From Micromonospora sp. NBC_01699 (GTDB taxonomy: Bacteria > Actinomycetota > Actinomycetes > Mycobacteriales > Micromonosporaceae), in assembly GCF_036250065.1 (NCBI RefSeq), contig NZ_CP109199.1, forward strand, positions 3,906,001 to 3,970,000: 64,000 bases of DNA, written 5' to 3'. Below are positions 16,402-24,932 of this stretch, piece after piece. How positions within the stretch are numbered: position 1 is the stretch's first letter; every line of letters starts with the position of its first letter. The notes under the pieces are model-generated. The model was given only the letters and a program-made list of their open reading frames with translations, was not told the origin of the DNA and did not search any database. The position numbers and the translations under genes are program-made.

Positions 16402-17250
16402 CTACAACCGACCGGCCGCCGCCCGTACGGTGTGGTTCAGCAGCAACGCCGTGGTCACCGGGCCGACACCACCGGGGACCGGGGTGAGCCCGGCGGCCCG
16501 CTCGGCGACCGAATCCGCGTCCGCGTCCCCGACCAGGCCGCCGTCCGGGGTCGGGTTGGTGCCGACGTCGACCACCACCCCGCCCCGCTTGACGTGCTCG
16601 GCGGTGACCAGTCCGGGCCGGCCTGCGGCGGCGACCAGGATGTCGGCGGTCGCGGTGACGGCAGCCAGGTCGGGGGTACGGGAGTGGCAGACGGTCACCG
16701 TGGCGTGCCGGTCCAGCAGCAGGTGGGCGACGGGCTTGCCGACCACGGTGGACCGTCCGATCACGGCGGCCCGCCGTCCGGCCAGCTCGACGCCGTGGTG
16801 GTCCAGGAGCGCCAGCACGGCCGCCGCCGTCGCGGGCGGGTACGCCGGCAGACCGGCGGCGAGCCGGCCGAGGCTGAGCGGGTTCGCCCCGTCGACGTCC
16901 TTCTCGACCGCGATGGCGCCGCCCAGGTCCTCCAGGGTCGCCCCGGCGGGCAGCGGGGTCTGCAAGATGATGCCGTGCACCAGGTCGTCGGCGCTGAGCC
17001 GGGTCAGGGTGGCCCGGATCGTCGCCACGTCGGCGTCGCCGCCCAGCTCGATCACGTCACAGGTGATCCCGATCTTCGCCGCGGCGGTGCCGATCGAGCG
17101 TACGTACCAGGCGCTGGCCTCGTCGTCGGTGGCGACCACGACGGTGAGCCGGGGCGGTGTTCCGGCGGCGGTGAGCGCGGCGGCCCGTTCGGCGGTCTCG
17201 ACCCGGATGGCCGCCGCCAGTTCACGGCCACCGAGCAGGAGCCCGCTCAT
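16402..17250 (-). CDS. folD: FolD-family methylenetetrahydrofolate dehydrogenase lacking the cyclohydrolase lysine
   Basis: 282 aa, normal FolD length. The NADP Rossmann part is canonical (VELAGRRAAVIGRSTVVGKPVAHLL, VTVCHSRT, VVVDVGTNP, PVPGGVGPVTTALL) and KDVDGANP supplies the conserved Asp. The substrate motif normally YxxxK reads YVRSI, with Tyr49 present but Ile53 in place of the lysine that is essential for cyclohydrolase activity in characterised FolD/MTHFD1. The usual PCTP motif is also altered (YPPATAAA). It is therefore likely to be a dehydrogenase with weak or no cyclohydrolase activity. It overlaps the upstream FchA-like gene by ATGA, so the second step may come from that protein. 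Confidence 0.87.
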   Translation of the reverse strand: MSGLLLGGRELAAAIRVETAERAAALTAAGTPPRLTVVVATDDEASAWYVRSIGTAAAKIGITCDVIELGGDADVATIRATLTRLSADDLVHGIILQTPLPAGATLEDLGGAIAVEKDVDGANPLSLGRLAAGLPAYPPATAAAVLALLDHHGVELAGRRAAVIGRSTVVGKPVAHLLLDRHATVTVCHSRTPDLAAVTATADILVAAAGRPGLVTAEHVKRGGVVVDVGTNPTPDGGLVGDADADSVAERAAGLTPVPGGVGPVTTALLLNHTVRAAAGRL

Positions 17251-17867
17251 CCGGCGATCCCGGCCCGCACGGCGGCGGTGACCCGGTCCGCGCGGGCGGC
17301 GAGCCCGTCGACCCGGTCCGTGGCCGCGACGAGTTCCGCGCGGACGGCGTCGTCGCGTACGCCGGTGAGGTTGACCTCGACGTTGACCCGGGCGGTGGTG
17401 GCGGCGGCGCGGGCGGCCTCGACGGCGGCGGCCACGTCGGTGCTGACGTTGGGGTTGCCGACCGGCAGCAGTTCCTCGGCCAAGGTCATGATCTTCGCGG
17501 CGGCGGTGATCACCCGGGCCGGCGGCTGTGCCGCGCCGACCAGGGCGGACGCTATCGCGGCCGAGCGGGCGGCACGCTGCGCGTCGGACTCCGCGGGTAG
17601 CCGGTAGGCGTCGCTGACCACGGTGAAGGCGGCCGCGTCGTCGGCGGCGAGCCCGAGGGCGGTACCGCGTAGTTCGTCGGCGCTGTCCCGGATCCGGTCG
17701 ATGGTGTCGCGGTGCTCGGCGTACTTCTCTGCGCTGCTGTAGCGGGCCACCATGCCGAGCAGCGCGGCCGCCTGGGCGGCGTGCAACGCGGCCGTCGCGC
17801 CGCCGCCGGGTGCCGGGACCCGGTCGGCGAGCCGGTCCAGGAAGTCGCCGATCTTCTCGTCGCGCAT
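17247..17867 (-). CDS. Cyclodeaminase/cyclohydrolase (FTCD C-domain, FchA-like)
   Basis: 206 aa, the full length of stand-alone FTCD_C proteins. Typical features: MRDEKIGDFLDRLADRVPAPGGGATAAL at the start, followed by helical segments and LPVGNPNVSTDVAAAVEAARAAATTARVNVEVNL, the conserved PxxxxxD region. The family includes formiminotetrahydrofolate cyclodeaminase and bacterial FchA, methenyltetrahydrofolate cyclohydrolase. It lies first in a two-gene operon with the cyclohydrolase-defective FolD, so the FchA activity is the more likely. The ATG at 17867 sits before the conserved N-terminus; an upstream in-frame start adds 19 unconserved residues. Confidence 0.85.
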   Translation of the reverse strand: MRDEKIGDFLDRLADRVPAPGGGATAALHAAQAAALLGMVARYSSAEKYAEHRDTIDRIRDSADELRGTALGLAADDAAAFTVVSDAYRLPAESDAQRAARSAAIASALVGAAQPPARVITAAAKIMTLAEELLPVGNPNVSTDVAAAVEAARAAATTARVNVEVNLTGVRDDAVRAELVAATDRVDGLAARADRVTAAVRAGIAG

Positions 17868-17950
17868 TCGCGCTCGTCCTCCGCGTCGATGGCCGGTGCT
17901 GCCGGAGACAGATCCTGCCAGCAACCGGGACAGCGCCCGACGACGGCCCG

Positions 17951-19417
17951 CTAGGCCCCGACCGCCGGCTCCGCGTCGGCCAGCACCACCGGCGGCGGGG
18001 TGATCGGCAGGTAGACCCGGAACCGGGTGTCGCCCGGCGTCGAGGAGACCCGGATGTCGCCCCGATGCTTGGTCACCACTATCCGGTACGAGATGTCCAG
18101 CCCGAGCCCGGTGCCCTCGCCCACCGGCTTGGTGGTGAAGAACGGCTCGAAGATCCGGTCCCGGATCTCCGGCGCGATCCCCGGCCCGGTGTCACCGATC
18201 TCGACCACCACCATGTCGCCCTCCCGGCCGGTCCGTACGGAGAGCGTCCCGGTCTCGCCCATCGCGCCGAGCGCGTTGTCGATCAGGTTCGTCCAGACCT
18301 GGTTCAGCTCCGCCGCGTACGCCGGGATGGCGGGCAGGTTCGGGTCGTAGTACTTCTCCCTGCGTACCCCGGCCGGGATCTTCGCCTTCATGATGGTCAG
18401 CGTCGCGGTGAGCAGGTCGTGCACGTCCACCGTCTGGTACGGCGCCCGGTCCAGTTGGGTGTACTGCTTCGCCGCGCCGACCAGGCCGGAGATCCGCCCG
18501 ACCGCGTCGTCGATCTCGCCCATCAGCTGCTCGGTCTCGACGCTGTAGGTGAGCCAGCGGACGGCCGGGTCGAGGTTCTCCTTACCGACCGCCAGCGCGA
18601 CCTGGTCCAGCCAGTCGGTGTCGATACCGGCACCGACCAGCGTCGGGGCGAGCCGCCACCCGTCGACGAAGTCGTGTTCGTCGAGCCAGTCGGCCAGCGT
18701 CTCCTCGGCGTCGCTGGTCTCCAGCGCCGACAGCGTCGGGGCGGACGCGGCCCGCTTGACCGCCTCGTCCTGCAACTCGACCAGGTGGTGCAGCCGGGTG
18801 CCGTCGAGCCGGCCGTCGGCGATCATGGCGAGCTTGTGCCGCATGCCGGCGACCTGACCGCGCAGCGTCGACGTCGCCCGTACGGCGGCCGCGGCGGGAT
18901 TGTTCAGCTCGTGGGTCAGCCCGGCCGACAGCGCACCGAGGGCGAGCAACCGCTCCCGCTCACCGAGCATCGTCTGGGTCCGCCGCATGCCGTAGAACAG
19001 CCCCTCCAGCAGGTGCACCGCCATCGGGAACCACTCCCGCATGGCGGTGGCGAACACCGCCGCCGGCAACACGAACAGCCGGCAGTCGGTGATCGCCCGC
19101 AGCGTGTTGGCATAGAGCTGGTCCGGGTCGTCGGGCATGTACGCCCGGATCGCGCCGCCGTAGACACCGCGCTGGCTGGTCCGGATGACCTCGACCTCCT
19201 CGCCGCGCACCCGACCGCTCTGCATCACCGTGCCGTCGAGCAGGACGTAGAAGCAGGTCGCCGGCTCGCCCTCGGCGAAGATGCAGGTCTCCGCCTCGCG
19301 CCACTGCACCCGGCCCTGCTCGGCGAGCCAGTCAAGCTGGTCGTCGGTGAGCTTCTCGAACAGGAACAGGGTGCGCAACTGCTCCCGGTCCAGCCGCTCG
19401 GTCTCCTGGTCACTCAT
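17951..19417 (-). CDS. Sensor histidine kinase with N-terminal cyclic-nucleotide-binding domain
   Basis: 488 aa, soluble, no membrane segment. Residues about 15-135 form a Crp-type cNMP domain (LFLFEKLTDDQLDWLAEQG, IFAEGEPATCFYVLLDGTV). The dimerisation helix carries the phosphorylatable His169 in LTHELNNPAAAAV. The ATPase domain (about 365-475) has the N box (VWTNLIDNALGAM), G1 (GDTGPGI), F (FEPFFTTK) and G2 (GEGTGLGLDIS). The start ATG overlaps the stop of the upstream flavoprotein-receiver gene (ATGA), so the two form a coupled signalling pair. The ligand of the Crp-like domain and the downstream target are unknown. Confidence 0.9.
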   Translation of the reverse strand: MSDQETERLDREQLRTLFLFEKLTDDQLDWLAEQGRVQWREAETCIFAEGEPATCFYVLLDGTVMQSGRVRGEEVEVIRTSQRGVYGGAIRAYMPDDPDQLYANTLRAITDCRLFVLPAAVFATAMREWFPMAVHLLEGLFYGMRRTQTMLGERERLLALGALSAGLTHELNNPAAAAVRATSTLRGQVAGMRHKLAMIADGRLDGTRLHHLVELQDEAVKRAASAPTLSALETSDAEETLADWLDEHDFVDGWRLAPTLVGAGIDTDWLDQVALAVGKENLDPAVRWLTYSVETEQLMGEIDDAVGRISGLVGAAKQYTQLDRAPYQTVDVHDLLTATLTIMKAKIPAGVRREKYYDPNLPAIPAYAAELNQVWTNLIDNALGAMGETGTLSVRTGREGDMVVVEIGDTGPGIAPEIRDRIFEPFFTTKPVGEGTGLGLDISYRIVVTKHRGDIRVSSTPGDTRFRVYLPITPPPVVLADAEPAVGA

Positions 19418-21072
19418 TGCGCCTCCAGATACCGGTGTACCACCGTGACCGCCATGGCGCCCTCGCCGACCGCCGAGGCGACCCGCTTCACCGAGTCGGC
19501 CCGTACGTCACCGGCGGCGAACACCCCCGGCAGGCTCGACTCCAGGTGGTACGGGTCCCTCGGCAGCGACCAGCCGGCCGGCCGCTGCCCGTCGCGCAGC
19601 AGCGCCGGTCCGGTGACGATGAATCCGCGCTCGTCGCGCGAGACCACTCCTTCGAGCCAGTTCGTCCGGGGCTCGGCGCCGATGAAGACGAACAGCCAGG
19701 AGGTGTCGACCGTACGCGTGCTGCCGGTCCGCCGCTGGCACAGCGTCAGCCGCTCCAGGTGCTCGTCACCGTGCCCGCCGACGACCTCGGTGTTCGGGTG
19801 CACGGTGATGTTGGGGGCCCGTTCGACCTGCTCGATCAGGTACCGGGACATCGACGCGGTCAGGCTGTCGCCGCGGATGACGATGTTGACCCGGTGGGCG
19901 TACCGGGCGAAGTGCAGGGCCGCCTGGCCGGCGGAGTTCGCGCCGCCGACGATGTAGACCTCCTCGCCGCTGCAACTGGGCGCCTCGGTCGCGGCGGAGC
20001 CGTAGAAGACGCCTCGCCCGGTCAGGTCGGCCAGGCCCGGCGCGTCGAGCAGCCGGTAGGAGACGCCGGTGGCCAGCACGGCGGCGTGCGCGGCGAGCGA
20101 GGTGCCGTCGCCGAACCGGAGCAGGCGGGCGGTGCCGGCGGCTTCGAGGCCGACCACCTCACGGGTGCTGAGGATCTCGGCGCCGAACTTCAGCGCCTGC
20201 CGGCGGGCCCGGTCGGTCAGCTGTGCACCGGACACCCCCTCGGGGAAGCCGAGGTAGTTCTCGATCCGGCTGCTCTGGCCGGCCTGCCCACCGGTTGCCC
20301 GCTGCTCGACCAGGACCGTACGCAGTCCCTCGGAGGCGGCGTAGACGGCGGCGCCGAGCCCCGCCGGACCGGCGCCGACCACGATCACGTCGTAGAAGTC
20401 GGACGCGGGTGTGGTGCTCAGGCCGACGTGACCGGCCAGGTCCGCCTCCGACGGCGTCGCCAGCGCCTTGCCTTCCGGGGTGATGACCACCGGCACGTCG
20501 GCGAGGGTGAGGTTGGCGGCGGCGAGCAGCCGCTCCCCCTCCGGTTCGTCGGCGAGCAGCCACCGGAACGGCACCAGGTTGCGGGCCAGGAAGTCGCGCA
20601 TCGCGAACGACGGCGCGGACCAGCGGTGCCCGATCACCCGGGTCTCGGTGGCCGTGCTGTCCGGGGTGGCCAGCCACACCTCAAGCAGGCTGTCCAGCAC
20701 CGGGTAGAGCTTCTCCTCCGGCGGGTCCCAGGGCTTGAGCAGGTAGTGGTCGAGGTCGACGATGTTGATCGCGTCGATGGCGGCGTCGGTGTCCGCGTAC
20801 GCGGTCAGCAGCACCCGCCGGGCCTGCGGGAAGAGATCCATCGCCGATTCCAGGAACTGGATGCCGTTCATCTGCGGCATCCGGTAGTCGGCCAGCAGCA
20901 CGGCAACCTGCTCGCCGCGCAGTTTGAGCTCCCGGAGAGCGGCCAGTGCCGCGTCACCGGAGTCAGCCCGGACCACCCGGTACCGGTCGCCGTAACGGCG
21001 CCGGATGTCGCGCGCCACGGCACGCGACACCGCGGGATCGTCGTCGACGGTCAGGATCGCGGGGTTCACCAT
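19414..21072 (-). CDS. Receiver-domain fused to thioredoxin-reductase-like flavoprotein
   Basis: 552 aa. Residues 1-135 are a response-regulator receiver (LTVDDDPAVSR, acceptor Asp62 in LLADYRMPQMNG, LLTAYAD, LLKPWD). Residues about 225-550 are a TrxR-type FAD/NADPH module (VIVVGAGPAGLGAAVYAA, TGGQAGQSSRIENYLGFP, VYIVGGANSAGQAA, VFAAGDVR). The CxxC redox pair of thioredoxin reductases is missing: the region reads AATEAPSCSG, with a single cysteine. The product therefore probably reduces a non-thiol partner, as ferredoxin/flavodoxin-NADP reductases of this fold do. Phosphorylation by the coupled histidine kinase may gate electron flow; that is inference. ATG follows a weak GAAGG. Confidence 0.9.
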   Translation of the reverse strand: MVNPAILTVDDDPAVSRAVARDIRRRYGDRYRVVRADSGDAALAALRELKLRGEQVAVLLADYRMPQMNGIQFLESAMDLFPQARRVLLTAYADTDAAIDAINIVDLDHYLLKPWDPPEEKLYPVLDSLLEVWLATPDSTATETRVIGHRWSAPSFAMRDFLARNLVPFRWLLADEPEGERLLAAANLTLADVPVVITPEGKALATPSEADLAGHVGLSTTPASDFYDVIVVGAGPAGLGAAVYAASEGLRTVLVEQRATGGQAGQSSRIENYLGFPEGVSGAQLTDRARRQALKFGAEILSTREVVGLEAAGTARLLRFGDGTSLAAHAAVLATGVSYRLLDAPGLADLTGRGVFYGSAATEAPSCSGEEVYIVGGANSAGQAALHFARYAHRVNIVIRGDSLTASMSRYLIEQVERAPNITVHPNTEVVGGHGDEHLERLTLCQRRTGSTRTVDTSWLFVFIGAEPRTNWLEGVVSRDERGFIVTGPALLRDGQRPAGWSLPRDPYHLESSLPGVFAAGDVRADSVKRVASAVGEGAMAVTVVHRYLEAQ

Positions 21073-21274
21073 GAAGTTTCATCCTGAAGGGGAGGTTGAG
21101 CTGCCTGCCGAGTTCTCCGGCAACCCTAGATGACCGCGACGGCCGCGCCGACCACCTGGTCAACGCCCGACCGGGCGGTAACAGGGTCGAAGGCCGCGTT
21201 TTTCCGTACCCGGCGGACGCACCGGCGCCCGCGTGCGAGGCTCGCGACATGCTGCCCAGGGTCGCGGCACGCCG

Positions 21275-22522
21275 ATGCGGGTGCTGATCGTCACCGCCGG
21301 GTCACGCGGTGACGTCGCGCCGTACACCGGTCTGGGTGCCCGGCTGCACGCGGCCGGGCACCGGGTCACGATCGCCGCGTTGCCCTCGTTCGCCGGCCTG
21401 GTGACCGGCTGCGGCCTGGACTTCGCGCCGCTGCCCGGCGACCTGCGGGCGCTGCGGGCGGCTGGCGGGCGACCGGACCGGTTCGGCGCCGGGCCCCGGA
21501 GCCTGGCCGAGTTCGTCCGGCTCGGCACCCGGTTCGTCGACGAGCTCGGCGACGGCATCCGCGCCGCCGCCGACCACGGCGTCGACCTGCTGCTCTGCTC
21601 GACCACCACGGCACCGCTGGGCTACTCGGTGGCCGAGCGGCACGGGGTGCCGAGCATGGGGGTGTTCCTGCAACCGATCCACCCGACCCGGGAGTTCCCG
21701 CCGATGCTGCTCGGCGGGCGGTCGCTGGGTCGGTGGGGCAACCGGGCCGCCGGCCGGCTGGGACAACTGATCGCCCGGCGGGCCTACGCGAGCGCCTCCC
21801 GGCGGCTGCGGAGCCGGTTGGGCCTCGCCCCGACCAGGCTGCACACCCTGGTCGAGGCGGCGATGGTACGCGGCTGGCCGATCCAGCACGGTTTCAGCCC
21901 GAGTGTCGTGCCCCGGCCGACGGACTGGCGGCCCGGCCTGGAGGTGGTCGGCTACTGGTGGCCGGCGGAGTCGCCCGACTGGCGACCGTCGCCGACCCTG
22001 ATCGACTTCCTCGACGCCGGACCGCCCCCGGTGTACGTCGGTTTCGGCAGCATGGTCGGTGGCGACGACCGGTTCCGCGGGCTGGTCACGGCCGCGCTGC
22101 GCCGGGCCGGCGTACGCGGGGTGATCCAGGTCGACGACGGGGCGGAGCCGGTCCGGACGGTGTCCGCCGACGTGATCACCATCGGGGAGGCGCCGCACGA
22201 CTGGCTCTTCCCCCGGATGGCCGCCCTGGTGCACCACGCCGGCTGCGGCACCACCGCGGCCGGGCTCCGGGCCGGGGTGCCGGCGGTCCCGATCCCGATA
22301 ATGGCCGACCAGCCGTTCTGGGCCGCCCGGCTGGCCGCGCTCGGGGTCAGCCCGGACACCGTGCCGGCCGGACGGCTCGACGTGGACCGGCTCGCCGCCG
22401 CGATCCGGGCCGCCGTCACCGAACCGGCCCTCACCGAGCGGGCCCGGGCCGTCGCGGGCCGGCTGGCCGCCGAGGACGGCGCCGGTGCGGTCGTACGGGC
22501 GGTCGACCGCCTCGCCGGCTAG
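21275..22522 (+). CDS. Family GT1 glycosyltransferase (macrolide/sterol glucosyltransferase-like)
   Basis: 415 aa GT-B enzyme. The N-terminal acceptor domain starts MRVLIVTAGSRGDVAPYTGLGARLHAAGHRV. The C-terminal donor domain has VYVGFGSMVG and LVHHAGCGTTAAGLRAGVPAVPIPIMADQPFWAARL, the NDP-sugar signature of UGT/GtfB-type transferases. The ATG at 21275 directly precedes the Rossmann start; an upstream in-frame start adds 14 residues. Such enzymes glycosylate lipids, sterols or secondary metabolites. The next genes (SDR, MFS exporter) allow a small tailoring and export unit, but there is no biosynthetic core here. Confidence 0.86.
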   Translation: MRVLIVTAGSRGDVAPYTGLGARLHAAGHRVTIAALPSFAGLVTGCGLDFAPLPGDLRALRAAGGRPDRFGAGPRSLAEFVRLGTRFVDELGDGIRAAADHGVDLLLCSTTTAPLGYSVAERHGVPSMGVFLQPIHPTREFPPMLLGGRSLGRWGNRAAGRLGQLIARRAYASASRRLRSRLGLAPTRLHTLVEAAMVRGWPIQHGFSPSVVPRPTDWRPGLEVVGYWWPAESPDWRPSPTLIDFLDAGPPPVYVGFGSMVGGDDRFRGLVTAALRRAGVRGVIQVDDGAEPVRTVSADVITIGEAPHDWLFPRMAALVHHAGCGTTAAGLRAGVPAVPIPIMADQPFWAARLAALGVSPDTVPAGRLDVDRLAAAIRAAVTEPALTERARAVAGRLAAEDGAGAVVRAVDRLAG

Positions 22523-22635
22523 CGCCCCCGCCACTCATCCCCGAACGGGCGACATATCCGATCCGCTGCCCGCGACCGGGTCCCGGATGACAGGGTCGGG
22601 ACAACGGGGCAACACCGAGCAGGACTGGAGGGGGC

Positions 22636-23331
22636 ATGGGCGCCAGGACGTTCGTCGTGGCCGGCGGCACCAGCGGACTCGGGTTGGAGATCGCCCGCAA
22701 GCTCGTCACCGACCACCGGGTGTTCGTGCTCGGCAACGTCGCCGACGAGGTCGCCGCCACCACCAGTGAACTCGAATGCGCCGGCGCGACCTGCGACGTC
22801 TCCTCGTACGACCGGGTCACGCACGCGCTGCACGACGTGACCCGGCGGTACGGCGCCATCGACGGGCTCGCGCACTGCGCCAGCATGTGGGCCGGCGGCT
22901 CGCTGGAGGACATGTCGCCGGACGCGCTGCGCAAGGCCGTCGAGGTCAACGTGCTCGGCACGGTCTACCTGCTGCGCGAGACGCTGATCCGGATGCGCGA
23001 ACGGGGCCGGGGCAACATCGTCTACATCGGGGCGATGGCGGTCGACAAACCCCGTCCCGGCATCCCGGTCTACCGGGCCACCAAGAACTTCGGCAAGAGC
23101 CTGGTCGAGTCGCTCGCCCAGGCCGAGGGCACCGACGGCATCAAGGTGATGCAGATCCACCCCGGGCCCATGCACACCAGGCTCCAGGAACGGGTCGGTG
23201 CCGAGTTCCTCGACGAGGTCTACGCCGAGCCCGAGCAGGTGGCCCGGGAGGTCGTACGACTGCTGCTCCTGGAACCCGACGAGCTGTACCTCTCGGGCCA
23301 GGAAGTCCTCCGCGCCGACGGCAGGTGGTAA
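22636..23331 (+). CDS. Short-chain dehydrogenase-like protein with Ser-to-Ala at the catalytic position
   Basis: 231 aa classical SDR. NAD(P) motif VVAGGTSGLGLEIA, a variant of the NAG region (LAHCASMWAGG), and Tyr146/Lys150 in PVYRATK. The catalytic serine expected 13 residues before the tyrosine is Ala133 (VYIGAMAVDK). That should weaken or abolish ordinary SDR chemistry unless another residue substitutes. ATG follows TGGAGGGGG. The 3' end overlaps the GTG start of the MFS gene by 7 nt, so it is coupled to the exporter. Confidence 0.82.
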   Translation: MGARTFVVAGGTSGLGLEIARKLVTDHRVFVLGNVADEVAATTSELECAGATCDVSSYDRVTHALHDVTRRYGAIDGLAHCASMWAGGSLEDMSPDALRKAVEVNVLGTVYLLRETLIRMRERGRGNIVYIGAMAVDKPRPGIPVYRATKNFGKSLVESLAQAEGTDGIKVMQIHPGPMHTRLQERVGAEFLDEVYAEPEQVAREVVRLLLLEPDELYLSGQEVLRADGRW

Positions 23332-24932
23332 GCGCCGGACCCGCTACCGCCGAGCCGTCCACCTCGGCCTGGGCACCGCTGCGCGGGGCCGCGTACCGCC
23401 ATCTCTGGCTGGCGCTGCTCGCCGCGAACATCGGCACCTGGATGCAGACCGTCGGCGCGCAGTGGCTGCTGATCGACGAACGCAACGCCTCGACCCTGGT
23501 GTCGCTGGTGCAGACGGCGAGCATGCTGCCGATCCTGCTGCTGGCGCTGCCGGCCGGGGCGCTGGCCGACGCGTTCGACCGGCGGCACCTGCTGATCGCG
23601 GTGCAGGTCTACCTCGCCGCGGTCGGCCTGCTGCTGACCGTGCTGACCGCGACCGGCCGGATGCCGCCGGCCCTGCTGCTCACCCTCACCTTCGCCATCG
23701 GCGTCGGGCAGGCGCTGACGCTGCCGTGCTGGGCGGCGATCATCCCGGAACTGGTCCCGCGCAACCAGTTGCAGTCCGCCTCGGCGCTCGGCTCGATCAG
23801 CGTGAACGCGGCCCGGTCGATCGGCCCGGCGATCGCCGGACTGCTGATCGCCCGGTCCGGGGTGGCACCGGTCTTCGCGATCAACGCGATCGCCGTACTG
23901 GTCTTCGGGTTCGCGCTGTTGCGCTGGCGTACCGACCACGCCCGCGCGGTCGAGGTGCCGGAGCGGTTCACCGCCGCGCTGCGGGCCGGTGGGCGGTTCG
24001 TCCGGCACTCGCCGGTGGTCCGCCGGCTGCTGTTGCGGGCGCTGCTGTTCCTCGTCCCCGGCAGTGCGCTGTGGGCGCTGCTGCCGCTGGTGGCGAACCG
24101 CCAACTGCACCTGAACTCCAGCGGGTACGGCATCCTGCTCGCCGCGCTCGGCGTCGGCGCGATCGCCGGCGGGGTGATCCTGCCCTGGGTACGGGTGCAC
24201 CTGACCGCCGGCCAGTTCCTGCTCACCGCCGGCCTGCTGTACGGCGCGGCGCTGATCGTCGTCGCGCTGGTGTCCAGCCTGCCGGTGGTGCTGGTCGCGC
24301 TGGTCCCGGCCGGGGTGGCCTGGGTGACCGTGCTGTCGAACCTGAACGCGGAGATCCAGCTCTACCTGCCCGGCTGGGTACGCGCCCGCGGGCTGGCCGT
24401 CTACCAGGTGGTCTTCGCCGGTGGGCAGGCGGTCGGCGCCCTGGTGTGGGGGGTGGTCGGCGACATGGCCGGGCTGGTCGCCGCGCATCTCGCCGCGGCC
24501 GTGCTGATGCTGCTCGGCGCGGTGACCGTACGCCTGTGGCCGCTGCCCGACCTGCGCGGCAACAACCAGGACCCGGAGTCCTACTGGCCGGCGCTGCGCC
24601 TGACCCACGAACCCGACCCGCGGATCGGACCGGTGGTGGTCCTGGTGACGTACGTGGTGCGGGCCGAGTGCGAGAACGCGTTCATCGACGCGATGGAGCT
24701 GGTACGGGGTTCGCGGCAGCGTACCGGCGCCAGCCGCTGGGGCCTGTACCGCGAGGGTGAGTCACCGGCGTGTTTCGTCGAGGTCTACCAGCTGCCCTCC
24801 TGGGACGAGCACCTGCGCCAGCACGGCGGCCGGTTGACCGGCACCGACCGGGAGGCGGAGCAGCGGGCACTGGCGTTGGCCGACGGCAGCCCGCGGGTAC
24901 GTCACCTGCTGCCCACCGAGGCCGGCTCGTGA
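23325..24932 (+). CDS. MFS exporter with C-terminal ABM-like domain (MFS_3/EntS type)
   Basis: 535 aa. Residues 1 to about 420 form twelve membrane helices of the DHA3 drug/siderophore exporter group (YRHLWLALLAANIGTWMQTVGAQWLL; ALADAFDRRHLLIAVQ; NAARSIGPAIAGLLI). The last 110 or so residues form a soluble dimeric alpha-beta barrel like antibiotic-biosynthesis monooxygenases (VLVTYVVRAECENAFIDAMELV, WDEHLRQHGG), a known fusion in this family. The GTG start overlaps the SDR stop and the stop overlaps the LtrA-like start. Cargo unknown. Confidence 0.87.
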   Translation: MVSAGPATAEPSTSAWAPLRGAAYRHLWLALLAANIGTWMQTVGAQWLLIDERNASTLVSLVQTASMLPILLLALPAGALADAFDRRHLLIAVQVYLAAVGLLLTVLTATGRMPPALLLTLTFAIGVGQALTLPCWAAIIPELVPRNQLQSASALGSISVNAARSIGPAIAGLLIARSGVAPVFAINAIAVLVFGFALLRWRTDHARAVEVPERFTAALRAGGRFVRHSPVVRRLLLRALLFLVPGSALWALLPLVANRQLHLNSSGYGILLAALGVGAIAGGVILPWVRVHLTAGQFLLTAGLLYGAALIVVALVSSLPVVLVALVPAGVAWVTVLSNLNAEIQLYLPGWVRARGLAVYQVVFAGGQAVGALVWGVVGDMAGLVAAHLAAAVLMLLGAVTVRLWPLPDLRGNNQDPESYWPALRLTHEPDPRIGPVVVLVTYVVRAECENAFIDAMELVRGSRQRTGASRWGLYREGESPACFVEVYQLPSWDEHLRQHGGRLTGTDREAEQRALALADGSPRVRHLLPTEAGS

